DNA of 64,000 nucleotides, taken from the NCBI GenBank assembly GCA_023055425.1, contig JALGPY010000001.1, positions 28,447,001 to 28,511,000 on the forward strand, given 5' to 3'. Position 1 is the first letter of the stretch. Every line of letters starts with the position of its first letter. This DNA is from Linanthus parryae. Lineage: Eukaryota; Streptophyta; Magnoliopsida; Ericales; Polemoniaceae. Below, piece by piece: positions 23,280 to 36,000 of this stretch. Under the pieces are notes generated by a model. It saw only the letters and a list, made by a program, of their open reading frames with translations, was not told where the DNA came from and made no database searches. Position numbers and translations under genes: made by a program.

Positions 23280-24351
23280 TTGCATATCTTCACATCTCCT
23301 CTATCGATCATTTCACGAATGAGATGTAATCTCCTAATTATATTCTATGATTTATGGTGTGATCTAGGCTCCTTGGCTTGTGCGATTGCCCCAGAGTTTT
23401 CACAGTACAACACTATGGGATCCACAATTCTAGGAACTACACCAAGCTCAGTGATAAACTTCTTTATCCAAACAACCTCCTTTGCTGCGCCTGGAGCAGC
23501 AATGTACTCAGCATCAGTTGTAGAATCAGCAACTTTCTCTTGCTTGGAACTCTTCCAGCTCACTGCTCCTCCATTAAGGAAAAACACATACCCCGATTGC
23601 GATCTTTAGTCATCTTTGACGGTTTGGAAGCTTGCATCAGTGTAACCAATTACACTTAGCTCTTCCTCTCCTCCAATATCAAGAAAGCATCCTTTGTTCT
23701 ATTCAAGTACTTGTGGATGTTCTTGACAACAATCCAGTGAATCTCACCTGGATTAGACTGATATCTGCTTGCCATACTCAACGCGTATGACACGTCTGGT
23801 CTAGTACACTACATGGCGTACATGATAGACCTATAGCCGATGCATAGAGAATTCTACTCATGCGGTCCTTCTCAATCTCATTGGAGGAACAGTCAGCCTT
23901 CGAGAGGGTGACTCCATGCGACATGGGCAAGTATCCCTTCTTGGAATCTTGCATGTTGAACCTTGTCAACACCTTGTCTATATATGTACTTTGGCTTAGG
24001 CCGAGCAACTTCATAGATCTATCTCTATAGATCTTGATACCAACTATATAAGCTGCATCCCCTAAGTCCTTCATTGCGGAACACTTCCCTAACCAATCTT
24101 TAACAAATTGGAAGGTAGGAATGCTGTTCCCATTGAGTAGTATGTCATCCACATACAAGACCATAAACACAACAGAGCTCCCACTAACCTTCTTGTAAAC
24201 ACAGGGCTCATATTCGTTCTTCATGAAGCCAAACTCTTTTACCGCATCATCAAAACGTCGATTGCAACTCCTAGAAGCTTGCTTTAATCCATAGATGGAT
24301 CGTTGTAGCTTACAAACTTTATTGGCATTCTATGGATCCTCAAAACCTTCC
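23280..24351 (-). pseudogene. RNase H and C-terminal RT of element C
   Basis: From right to left the frames read SIYGLKQASRS (24300-24265), then an open stretch 24224-23778 with VLYVDDILLNGN and MKDLGDAAYIVGIKIY, then RNase H at 23587-23345 with [17 protein letters not shown] and [15 protein letters not shown]. The catalytic YVDD is present. Stops and shifts occur between pieces, e.g. a stop after FEDP near 24330 and a frame break at ~23780-23600. The upstream half of RT continues at 26685 beyond the inserted solo LTR. Confidence 0.8.
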
Positions 24352-26206
24352 TGTAACACCCACAAATGGCCCACGCCGGAAGCCCGGGGATGTCACTCCG
24401 TACCCGAGGTTAAACCCGAATACAAGGAGATTTTATAACATGGTTCTCAAGCAAAAACATCCACAATAATAAATTAAAACTAGTCGTTATTACAATCCAG
24501 TAGTTCTCGCCTCAAACCGGGCACAAAGCAACTAAAGTAATTAGAGTGTTCTAATTTAAAATAAGACTTATGAATTAAATGATGAAACTAATGAATTAAA
24601 AGATGAACGCGTTCCCCTTCTACGCCAGATTCCCATCCTCTAGACATGTGGTGCGGAATCAAAAAGAAACACCACAGTACAAAATCAGCATGAAATACTT
24701 GTAAGAAAACACCCAAACATGTAAAATGATGATAGGATAGTTATAAAACAACGACTCATTTACAATTAAGAGTTCTTTTCATAAACACAACTGAAATAAA
24801 TTTGACACTTGTGGGGAAACATGAGCGTTCCAAATTCCATAATATTTCCAAACCAATTCAGAATCATTAGGAAATCCAAAATCACATATTAATTCTTTTT
24901 CCATTAACAAAACAAAAATACATCATTATTAATTCGTTGTGACGCGGGAAACTAAACCATCTCGCAAGCATCCAAGACCTTAAATGTCGACACCCCTAAA
25001 GACTTCTGGCGGCCTGAGGAGTGAGTACAGTGAGCTATCTGGGGACTTGCAACCGGATTAAATAAAATAAATTGAAACGGAAGACCGAAGTCAACACCCC
25101 CAATGCCGATAGTAACCAATAATAAATGACCCCGCACAACTCTTCCAATTTACGTTGTAGTTCATTATTATTATCATGGTGATATTTTCAAGAAAGACAT
25201 TTATCAAGTAAAATCACATATTACATGTCACATCACATAAACACATTTTGAGACGTAAAGAAATATAAGAATTCATTTGACACGAAGGAGTTAGGCACAC
25301 TAGGCCTGGCATGATTACTTACCTCAAAGCAAATTCAACTATCGCAAATTAGTCGACGTACTCGATGTACTCGTCGTCGATGAACTCGTCAGCTACACGT
25401 AACAATACCCTAATTAAACATAATACTCTAGCAACATAATTTCTATACTATCTACATGCATATGGCACTCAACGGTTTATGTTTCTAACACCAACCCAAC
25501 ATCCCACTTAATTCATACTTCAAAACCAAACCCAAAATCTTGCTCCAAAACCTATAACCTAATGTGTACATAACCTATCATAACTTCACCAATTTTATTA
25601 ATCCAACTTCCCAAACAGATCATGGCTCAAAAACAGTCTCATTAGATTCAAAAAACTATGAATAATAAGTTTAGCCTCAAACGGATCCGAATTTCGATTC
25701 CTGGATCAAAAGTTATGCTAGTTTTAAGTTTCCAATTTCACTTGTAGTACCCATACGGGAATTATCAATTTTCATACAACTAATATCCAAAACATCTAGT
25801 TAATCTCGTATTCAAACAAAACCTAATGCAACATGAATACCCACATCGAATCAGGTTACTACCCACATACTATGATCATCAAATCACCCAAATCGCTTAA
25901 TCAAACGTCCCTTCATGACTAGGGTTTTTCCCATAAACTAAGAACATGATTAAACCAAAACTTGATGATTAATCCTATGAATTCAAGAATGATGATACCA
26001 ACAATATAAATCTGAAAATTAAAGATTACATGCAACGTACATGAATCATAAACAAGTGATCAAGAGAACAAAAGAAATCAAGAGAAAAAGAAAAGAAGAA
26101 GAAACATGATCAAAACCCGCCGCCCATGGAGGGTTGGACGGAGAGAGAGTCGGACGGAGAGAGAGAGAGAGAGAGAAAGAGAAAGAAAAAGAAAATAAAA
26201 GAGAGA

Positions 26207-26242
<36 letters not shown>

Positions 26243-26679
26243 AATACCTGCGACCGGAGGGAGAGAGACGGCGGCGACGGTGGTTGTTGCTGCAGTCGGG
26301 GAAGAGAGAGACCGAGAGAGTGAGAGAGAGGGACGAGTGAGAGAGGGAGAGACGTGAGAGAGATAGAGAGAAATAGGGAGAGTGAGGGTTTTATGAGAGT
26401 TGGAAAAAAATCAAATTCATAAGTATAAAACCCTCTTTGAATAGGGAACTTTACGTAGGAAGAAAAGTTGGGTCAAAAGACACTTTCCCCCCTTAGTTTT
26501 GCCAAAAGACAACTACCTCCCCCAAACTCAAGTAAAAGACACTAAAACTCTTGGATTAAAGTCACAAAGATCCCCCAAACTCTATAAACCATTGTAATTA
26601 ACTCTCGACAATTAAATTAACTCCCCAACACTTATAATAATGTCACAAAATACCCATAGTCACAAAACGGGATATTTCA
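24352..26679 (-). mobile_element. Solo LTR of a gypsy-like element inserted in element C RT
   Basis: On the minus strand it starts TGAAATATCCCGTTTTG and ends GGGTGTTACA, like the LTR at 1196-3814. Flanking five-mers are CTTCC (24347-24351) and CTTCT (26680-26684), a target duplication with one difference. The RT frame joins exactly across it (TQPE, then GFEDP). It contains no internal region, so it arose by LTR-LTR recombination. A (GA)n-rich region at 26139-26240 lies near its 5' end. Confidence 0.8.
26139..26395 (+). repeat. (GA)n-rich tracts in the solo LTR
   Basis: Long imperfect GAGAGA tracts at 26139-26180, 26201-26242 and 26305-26390 around a GGCGGCGACGG segment. The ORF across it encodes only Arg/Glu repeats and is not a gene. 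Confidence 0.9.
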
Positions 26680-26684
26680 CTTCT

Positions 26685-28545
26685 GGTTGTGTCATGTACA
26701 CATCTTCAAGGAGGTTTCCATACAGAAACACTGTTTTGACATCAATATGCCAAATCTCATAGTCATAGTAAGCTGCAATAGCAAGTTGGATTCGAATGGT
26801 ATCATAGTCAATACCATGAATCTATCTGTACACTTTAGCCACAAATTGTCCCTTGTAGGCAACTACTTTGCCATCCATGTCGGTCTTCTTCTTGAAGATC
26901 CACTTGCACCCTATGGGCCGAACCCCATCGGGTGGTTCCACCAAATTTCATACTTGGTTGGTATACATGGATTCCATTTCGGATCTCATGGCCTCAAGCC
27001 ACTTCTTCGAGACTGGCCCTTTTACGGCCACCCCGTAGGTAGTAGGCTCATCATTCATGAGTGGCATGTCATTGGGCTCTGTCACGAGAAGTCCGTACCT
27101 CTCTGGCTCATGACGTAATCTACCCGACCAACGGAGTTCCTGTGTTACCTGAACAGGTTCCTCCACAACCGTTTGTGGTTCCTGCTCATGTTCCATCATC
27201 GGATTGCTGTTTTGTGGTTCTTCAATTTCTTCAAGTTCTACAGTCCTTTCACTTTCTTCTTTAAAGAAGAACTCTCTTTCTAGAAACACGCCTGTCCGAG
27301 CTACAAACACTTTTGTCTCTGTTGGATTATATAAATAATATCCTTTCATCTCCTTAGTATACCCCACAAACTTACACTTATCCGCTTTGGGTCTGAGTTT
27401 TTCTGTTTGTAAACGCTTTACATAGACATCGCAACCCCAAATATTCAAAAACGACACTATGGGACGCTTCCCTGTACATATTTCATATGGTGTCTTCATG
27501 ACCGATTTGGACGGAACACGGTTAATGGTGAAAGCTGCAGTCAATAGATCATGTCCCCAAAACGATATCGGGAGATCCGTTTGACACGTCATAGATCGAA
27601 CCATATCCAGTAGGGTTCGATTCCTCCTCTCGAAAAACCCATTCCATTGTGGCGTCCCGGGTGGAGTGAGTTGGGATACTATCCCACACTCTCTAAGATA
27701 CTCGTCAAAATCCTGACTCAAGTATTCTCCTCCAAGATCTGATCGTAGAGCCTTAATACTTTTGCCAAGTTGCTTCTCTACTTCATTCTTGAATTCCTTG
27801 AACAATTCAAAGGACTCGGATTTGTCCTTCATAAGGTACACAAATCCACATCTACTGAAGTCATCAGTAAACGTAATGAAGTAGGTGTAACCGCCCCTGG
27901 CTAGCATGAGAAATGATCCACATACATCAGTATGCATGAGTGCCAGTAACTCACTAGTCCTCTCACCTTTCTTATTGGAAGGGGAATTTGTCATTTTTCT
28001 CAATAAACAAGACTCACACGTCTCATATGATTCCAATTCAAATGAGTCTAGGAATCCATCCTTATGGAATCCAGATATGCGTTTCTCATTTATATGGCCT
28101 AAACGACAGTGCCATAGATAAGTAGAATTTAAAACAGTAGTTTTAATCCTCTTGGTATTTATGTTATAGATGGCGTTATTTAGATCAAGGACATACAATT
28201 CATTAGACAAATGCGCACTACAATAGTGCATATTATCAAAATAAATGGAGCAAAACTTGTCCTTTATTGAAATAGAAAAACCTTTCTTGTCCAAACATGA
28301 AATAGAAATAATGTTTCTGCTCATAGCAGGCGCATAATGCCAATTGTCTAATTCTAAAATAAGCCCTGAAGGCAGAGATAACTCATACACGCCTATAGCT
28401 AATGAAACAACTCTTGATCCATTCCGCACGCGCAAGTCTATCTCTCCTTTCGTCAGTCTTCTACTTCTTTTCAAATCCTGCACATTTCGACAAATGTGAG
28501 ATCCACATCCAGTATCCAATACCCAAGATGAAGAAATAGAAATAT
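26685..28545 (-). pseudogene. Protease-integrase-RT N-terminal region of element C
   Basis: An open frame of 523 codons (28519-26948) covers the protease active site (LDTGCGSHIC), the integrase zinc segment (WHCRLGHI, CESCLLRKM) and core with Asp in MHTDVCG, Asp in LRSDLGGEYL and Glu in FFERRNRT, then the C-terminal TPYEICTGKRP. RT begins at WLEAMRSEMESMY and continues in another frame at 26945-26685 (PIGCKWIFKKK, HIDVKTVF) with one stop. This is the best preserved coding stretch of any retroelement here, although the full polyprotein is broken. Confidence 0.85.
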
Positions 28546-28599
28546 TGATATCTACAAAAAAAAATACTTGGTGGCGGTGGAATCACTATTCCAAGCTTT

Positions 28600-29396
28600 T
28601 TATCCTCCAGATATTTAGGGCAATTCCTCCTCCAGTGACCCGGCTGGCTACACTAGTGACACTCACCCTTATCCACGCCCCCAGTCGGTTTTAAGGCTTC
28701 CTTGGATTTTGCAATTTCTTGCGCTTTCCTTTGTAAGTAGAGGCAACTCCCTTTCCCTTCATTTTATTGACCATCAGTATGGCCTTGCCTTTGCCTTTAT
28801 TGATGCTTTGTTCAGCTGTCCTTAGCATGTTCAGCAAGTCTGGAAGAGCTTTGTTGATCTCATTCATGTTATAGTTCATGATGATAACTACCCGGCAACG
28901 ATTGCAAGATGAGATTTGTTGCCAAGTCTTGGCCGAATGGGAAGCCTAACCTCTCGAGGTTCTCAATGTATCCGATTATACGGAGTACATGAGGCCCGAC
29001 TGGGTTCTATTATGCGAGATTGTTCTTGAACAGTGCTTTGGAAACCTCATACCGCTCATGCCTTGCCTGTTCTTGAAAAAAATGTTTCAAGTGTTCAATC
29101 ATATCGTAGGCTTCCATGTTCTCATGTTTCTTTTGGAGCTCAGATGTCATGGTGCAAAGCATGAGACAAGTCACATTATTAGAATCATCCACATGTTTCT
29201 GATGTACTCTTACGGCAGCTAGAACGGTGTCATCCTGGGGTGGTTTTGGCACAGGATTGTCTAAGACGTACTGTTTCTTTTCTTGCTTAAGGACGATCCT
29301 TAAGTTTCTGTACCAGTTAAGGAAATTTATTCCAGACAACTTGTCCTTCTCAAGGACAGATCGCATTGATGAAGTCGATGCATGATTGTTTTCCAT
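28600..29396 (-). pseudogene. Gag remnant of element C
   Basis: It starts MENNHASTSSM at 29396. The copia gag motif LSGINFLNWYRNLRIVLKQE is followed by an open frame to 29010, then breaks (28880-29009) and resumes at 28879-28691 with a Lys/Gly-rich stretch. The zinc knuckle near 28655-28620 is damaged: only the HWRRNCPKYL half is clear and its first cysteine pair is not in frame. Confidence 0.8.
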
Positions 29397-30334
29397 TGGA
29401 ATTCTACAAAACGAGAAATATGCAATTTTAGTACTTTGAACAATTTAACTATATTCAACAATGGCTATATAATTAAATATAGCTCCCACTATTTTTCGCG
29501 GATTAATAGCCCTCACCATTAATGCAGAAAATATCATATATATTTTCTAGTGAGTCCAAGATCCCCTTTTCAGTTCTTCTTGAGCTTGATTTGGCAAGTC
29601 ACCCAAGAATAGGCTATTTAGGTAGGAACCCTTCCAATTGCATCCATGCAACCCTTGGTCTAATTAAGTGAATAACCTTTTATTCATTATCTAATCCATA
29701 TATAACACTTAATTGTCATGCCTCTAGGCTCATCAATCCAATTGATCTTGCCCAGCGTCCAACCTCTTACTTCCACAATCACACGTTACTTGCCTGTGTC
29801 GCCGCAACACACCAAGGTGAATTAAAATCGCCTTGATTTGGCAAGCCCGAATTTTAATGGACCTTGATCATAAAGGGTGTTTAGGTGAAGGATGGCAAAA
29901 TGCAATATTTCCAACTGAGGGATTTAATTGTCATTATCTTATTGTTTGGTTGATCCCATCAACTTGATCTAATTATTTGGATGGGGCAATCCACAATAAA
30001 AGATCGCACTTGTTTATTATTATCTTGTTACGTTTTGCTTGTATCTTCCATACACACAAAAATAAATAACAAGACATGAATAATAAACATCAAAAGAAAA
30101 CGTGGCATAGATATGGCCTCTAGACTAAGATATTACCAAGCCAATGATAACATATATATGCCCTAAAGTGACAAGCTCATCTCCCTGTGCTCCACCATAG
30201 TCGCACGCCTAGTGTGGGAGTCCTCATCGACTTTGTGGCTTCTTGGTCCTTCGATCTTCTTATCCATGCTCTTGGCTATTATCTAATTAACCTAATTCTA
30301 GCCTAGCATCTAGAATAAAAAAATAAATAAATAA

Positions 30335-30370
<36 letters not shown>

Positions 30371-31090
30371 AACCTCACATGTCGAGAAGATGATCAGCTC
30401 GCAGAACATGAAACTAACTAACTATTACATTAATTTGATCAGCTCGCAGGCCCTAAACCAAACCACAAAATTAAACATCCACAACCTAGGCCATATCCAT
30501 CCACCATGCAACAAAACATATAATACAGTTAAAACCAGTTTTTAACGTGCTTGTTCAATTTTAGTTGAGAAATAGGCAACTAGGGTCAAAAACGGTCCAA
30601 GGGGTCCACCATAGTCATGGCCGAACCACCGAAGGACCAAGGCGCGGCCTTGGGCCGCTCGACTGATCCCCATGAGCGGCCAAGCCGCACGCTAGGCCGG
30701 CCCAAGCCCTTGGTCGTGCCCTAGCTTGGGTGGGAAGGCAAGAGGGCGGTCCCAAGGGGGGCCGAACCCTTCCATGGAATTATTTCCAAAAAAAATTCTT
30801 TTCCTTGTTCCGGAGTTTAGTTGTTTCCAAGTTTGAAAAAATCATTTTCCCAACTTGTGCCCAAACCCTAGTTCCTAGATCAAAAATTCATCACATCCCA
30901 TGTGATCCAAGCTCACTAATTCCTACATCCCATGTAAAATTAGTTCTTGCTTGGTTGAATCACATTCAATTTGCATCTAATATGCTAATTAATTTTAGTT
31001 TTCGCGTAAAATAACATATACGGTGTAAAACTGAAAAACAGTAACACATAAGATCATGTTATGCGCTACGACCTGTGGCTCTTATATAAC
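29397..31090 (-). other. 5' leader of element C
   Basis: About 1.7 kb without supported coding sequence between the LTR and gag. It includes an (AAAT)n tract (30317-30371) and a GC-rich block at 30600-30770 with repeated GGCC/CCAAG words. The primer binding site next to the LTR (31077-31090) is decayed: GCTCTTATATAAC where the reverse complement of an initiator-Met site would read GCTCTGATACCA. Confidence 0.55.
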
Positions 31091-32294
31091 TGTGGGGTTT
31101 TGATGCAGGTAACACAGAGGAATAACAAAATTAATAATGCTCAAATCCCTCCAAGGATCACAGGCAAGTAATCATAACATGATAAGGGTAGAGTAGGTGT
31201 GTACCTTAGTTTGAGAGATCGCACGAAGAATAATGTCTTCGACTCTACGAGTATCCACATCTTGGATCTTTGATTGGATTCCTTCTCACCACGATGCGCT
31301 AGCAACGGAAGAAGGAGGCAAGAGATCACGTAAAACGGAGCACCAAGCAGCCGCCTATGGAGGCCGACGGCAAGGGTGGCCGACGGGTCAAGAGGCTTCG
31401 GCCTTCTTGGCTTTTTTCTCTCTATCTCTATCTCTCTTGCTTTGTTATGTTCTCCCAATAATGACTTTCTTGAGAAAATAACAAGCTAGAGTTCCTTTAT
31501 ACAGTAATAACTATTTATTAACTACACAAAAGCCCCAATACTAATAATGTCTTTTCATGGATTAATCCACTTTCAAATTAGTCCGACTAACTTTTCTTAT
31601 GGTTGCGTTATGATAATTTTATTAATTATTCCAACTAATTAATGCCAATATTCAATTTAATCCATCCAGTGTGTGATCCCATAGGTTTCTACTTAGTTGG
31701 TAGTAACTCTTTACTAACATGGAGCGGTGTCTTGCAAAACGTCTGTGCCACCCAGAGAATAGAAATAATCAGTGATCCCGACAAACCTTGTGCCAAATTT
31801 TCATGTATTGTGTTACCCCTTTGTCTTCATATTCGGATTGGACACGTGACATATTATTCACACTTGTATATCTAATCCATAGTTCCTCGATCCCGGGAAT
31901 ATGCTTATCTGTACAGATAACATCAATATATCCATATTGATTTATCTGAGTCTTGCCAGAAATTCTATAAGCACTACAATCTCTAAGCTTGCATCCTACC
32001 ATGCCCGATAACTACCTTTATAGTTCCCCGATTAAGGCGAAATGTTTGATAATATCAAAGCATGATATTTCACAACTAGAGTGTCTCGTGACTTCAAGTA
32101 CAAGGATTCCAATACTATTAGCACTACGAGAAGCGCTTGTGACTTTGACATAATTTAATGTAGCCTTCTCGTCGTGGGTTAATCTAATATGACCTTACTC
32201 CTAATGCATACCCATGTGTTAAACTTGATATCTCCATATCAATTAACCCACATAATAGTCTATAGTTGATTGTCCTTTCAACCAATATAATGGA
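31091..32294 (-). repeat. 5' LTR of element C, major part
   Basis: It matches 21822-22990 and is interrupted at the ATGGA target site (32290-32294) by element B. It resumes at 43070. Confidence 0.8.
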
Positions 32295-33789
32295 TGATAA
32301 GTCTAAAGCTCATGGATATTGTGATATGAAAATACAGGCAGAGAGCTTAGCTCCTTGATGATGAAAGCCGGAAAACACAATCATAAGAAATTGCTAAGTA
32401 CCAAAGCTTCAAAGCTTTGAGTTACTGTAGTAGTTCCTATATGCTGAATTATCGAACTGTTTTGTGCATGTTTTGGTTATGTTTAGATAATGTTGGTTTA
32501 GTATAATTATATTCAGGTAATCCATGTTCTAAGTTGATCATTGCAGGATTAAGTTGGATTGAAAATCCAATGTGCATTCTGGTGAAGTTAGCAAGCAAAG
32601 CTTCAGAGCTTTGAGATATTCTAGTTACACTTTACTGTTAAGTTCTACTAACCATCTTTCTGCATGCAGATGGATTCTATGAAACGTAGATCTTTTTACA
32701 TGCTGTTTATTGTATATTATTGTGAAAACTATATTGATTGCTTGATATATTCATGAGATTGAATATACTTGTTAAACTCAGAACTTTCAGCAGACAATTC
32801 TAGCATAGTTTTCTCACTAACTGGTAGCTGCTGTTTCAAGCAGATCTTTTCTTGCTAGATTGTATTGTTATTTGTTTGATTTTGTTTGCTGAGTATTTTC
32901 AGGTTTGTTGGACACTCCAACGTCCATAAACAGATAAACAATGCATTCAAATTAAGCTGTTAACATAAGCTTATCAGATAGGAGATATTTTAGGAATTCT
33001 ATTCCTGAAATCTCTCAAGTTAGTTGCAGACTTAGTGCATCTACATAAATTTGAATTGCAGAGATTTTTAAGAGACAAAGAGGTCGTCGTTTTGAATATG
33101 GAAATCAATCGGGAAGATCAATTACATACAGCTCTGCAAATCATTCAGGAATTCAATTCAAGAAGACTGAAGATCATTCAAATCCAGAAGAACTCTTCCA
33201 GGCTTTAAACAACTTATTCTTTCTGAGTTCTTCTATATGTACTTAATTTTATTATTTATTCTTCATCTCGAATCTCACTTAACTTAGTAGTTTGGTTGTT
33301 CAAGTGAACAACAAGAGGTTCTTATTGTTTCAACAGATTGTAGCCTATAACTAGATAGGTTGGGAACCACAAGCTGTATAAGTGTAAGTTAGCTCACTAG
33401 GCTTGAGATCTAGGGCTAAATCTCGATGATTAATAAGAAGTTGTGTTTGAATCCTAGAGGGATGATCCCTCAGGCAGAGACTAGGTCCAATTGTGATTGA
33501 ACTATGTAAAATCTCTGTGTTCTTGCTATTTACTTTTGCTGCATTTACCTACATTTAATATTGGAAGTTTCAAACCATTGGAGCTTTCCAAGACTCAAAG
33601 ATTTGAAGCCTCTATACTCTGCTGCTATATCTTCAAGCTTCTTAAGTTCCTTTCAAAGCTTTGAAATATCAACAGTTGGTTCTACTAAAGTTTCATAAAC
33701 TTGAGTTTTGGCGAAAGCTAGCATACTCTATTCAACCCCCCCTTCTTGAGTATTATTATACCTGTTTACACCTACATTACACACCTTCA
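32295..33789 (+). repeat. 5' LTR of element B
   Basis: 1495 bases, TGATAAGTCT to CACCTTCA. It carries several TTCAAAGCTTTGA palindromes (about 32409, 32598, 33652) and a C8 tract near its end. Confidence 0.92.
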
Positions 33790-33790
33790 A

Positions 33791-33804
33791 TTGGTATCAA
33801 AGCC
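33791..33804 (+). promoter_or_regulatory. Primer binding site of element B
   Basis: TTGGTATCAAAGCC starts one base after the LTR. This is the initiator-Met tRNA type with one change (AAAG for AGAG). Confidence 0.85.
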
Positions 33805-33835
33805 TTGGGTCACAGTTTAAGGATCTCAAAATCTT

Positions 33836-35660
33836 GTGACAATGCGTTTTGTAGGTGAAGGAGGATTCTCACAGGGAAGGGAATCTAATATACCTCCATT
33901 ATTCTGCGGTGATAACTTTGTGCATTGGAAGGCATTGATGAAAATGTTCATCATAGATCAGGACATGGAACTATGGTCTATTATTTTGAATGGGTCAAAC
34001 CTATTCTATACTACTGTGGATGGTGTTAGAACTTTCAAACCTGATGAAGATCTTTCAGTTACTGAACTGGAAAAGGTATCAAAAAATTTCAAAGCTTTGA
34101 ACTTATTATATTGTGCTCTTAGTGCAGATGAGTTCAACAAAATATCTAACTGCAAGAATGTAAAGGAGATCTGGGATAAGTTAACTGTTACCTATGAAGG
34201 AAATAGCCATGTTAAGCAAACAAATATTAATATCCTTTTGAGACACTATGAACTGTTTAAGATGAACTCTGATGATTCCATCAAAGATATGTTCAAGAGG
34301 TTTACAGATATTGTGAACATCTTGGAATCTTTAGGAAAAGTATTCTCAATGAAGAAAAAGTCAGGAAGATTCTCAGAAGCTTGCCTAAAGCCAAATGGGA
34401 GCCTAAAACTACTGCTATTGAAGAAGCTCGAGATTTAAGCATTCTGGAACTTGATGATCTGCAAGGAAATGTACTCACTCATGAGATCTCTATGAAGGAA
34501 GTTGATGGTGAACTGAGTGACAACATCAAGAATCTGGCACTCTAGGCAAAAGACAATGAATAATCTCAAAGCGTTGAACCAGAGGATGAAGATGATGAGG
34601 AAGCCTTAGCCTTGATTTCCAAAGCCTTGGCCATAATTCTCAAGAAAAAGAGGAACTCTGGGAACAAGGATTACAACAACGAAAAGTTCAGATCCTCAAA
34701 CAGCAAGGATCAGAAAGGTAAGTCTTCTTCACAATCATATAAGCCTAAAGTTATGAATTTCTATGAATGTGGAGATGCATATCACCTGGTGAGAGAATGT
34801 ACTCATAAGAAGAAGAACAGACAATTTTCAAAGATGGAAAATGACAACAGAAGGAAGAAAGCAATGGTGGCCTCATGGAGTGATTCAAATTCTTCAGACT
34901 CAGACTCTGATGATGAGAAAGCCAATCTCTGTTTAATGGCTGGACATCAAGAGGACCATTCCATTGAGAAGCCAGTTGAAGATATGGTAAAAAATATCTT
35001 ATCTAGTCCTTCTGATGTGTTGCCTGAAATCTTCAAAGCATGTTTTTAAATGAGGAGAGTTACAGGAATGAGATTGATTCTTTGAAAATGAAAGTTCATG
35101 AGCAGGCAAAAGAAAATTTAGATTTGGTTTTTCAGAACAAATGTCTTGAAGTTACTAAGTTAAAAATTGACAGTGACTTCAAAGCCTTGGACAGTAGATT
35201 CAAAGCTTTGAAATCACGAGTCAAAGAAGTAGTTGATCAAAACACTATTTTAACTGACAAGTTTGTTGATCTAAAAAATCATTATGATGATTTAGAGCAA
35301 CAAAACACTACATTGACTAGTAAGCTTCAAGAATCCAAGAAAATTATTTCAACCTTTGTTGGCTCAGAACAGAATTTAAGTCTCATGCTTGGAGGAAGTC
35401 TGCAGTCTGTTCATAAAAGTGGAATTGGATATAATCTAAATTTTCCAAGAAAAAGCCAAACCACATTTGTGAAAGCAGGAAGCAGACATTCACAAAAGTG
35501 TCACTATTGATTTAAAATTGGACATGTAAAAGTAACTTGTAACTTTAGAAGAACACAACCTCACATAATGAGGAACACCTATCCTTATCAAATTAAGGGA
35601 CAAGTGAAACAGACTTGGGTTCAAAAGGAGTTAGAACACCTAACATGGTTGACTCTGAGT
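33836..35660 (+). pseudogene. Gag of element B
   Basis: The frame from 33836 has IPPLFCGDNFVHWKALMKMF, the N-terminal gag motif, and a UBN2-type core (NCKNVKEIWDKLTVTYEG). A one-base shift near 34350 and stops near 34543 and 34561 break it. The next frame (34612-35049) holds a knuckle whose first cysteine has become Tyr (FYECGDAYHLVREC). 35040-35510 is a coiled coil ending at a damaged second knuckle (KCHY then a stop). The palindrome TTCAAAGCTTTGAA is embedded at 34088 and 35199 and encodes FKAL(N/K). Confidence 0.82.
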
Positions 35661-35699
35661 ATGAATCCAAATTCTACACTTGGTCTAATAGCCTGTTAA

Positions 35700-36000
35700 G
35701 GCATTGATTGAATTTGCAGGATGTCACCAAAGCTTTGAAAGATCAGAAATGGATATTGGATAGTGGATGTTTCAGACATATGAGTGGGAATAAATATTTA
35801 TTCTCAGAACTTAAAGAGCAATCAGAAGGAACAATCACACTTGGTGAAAAAGCAAAGTTCAACATAATTGGTATTGGAAGTGTTGGTAACAATTCTGCAT
35901 ATTCAATTTCTGATGTTTATTTAGTTGATGGTCTTAAGTATAATTTGTTGAGTATTTCTCAGCTTTGTGACAAGGGTAATAAGGTTGTTTTTTAGAAGGA
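35700..36000 (+). pseudogene. Protease of element B
   Basis: WILDSGCFRHMSG contains the aspartic protease active-site triplet DSG. It is followed by LVDGLKYNLLSISQLCDKG. A stop (36000) ends the frame before the integrase. Confidence 0.82.

Noticed and set aside
26126..26323. Arg/Glu-repeat ORF
   Set aside because: Purely the translation of (GA)n tracts within a solo LTR.
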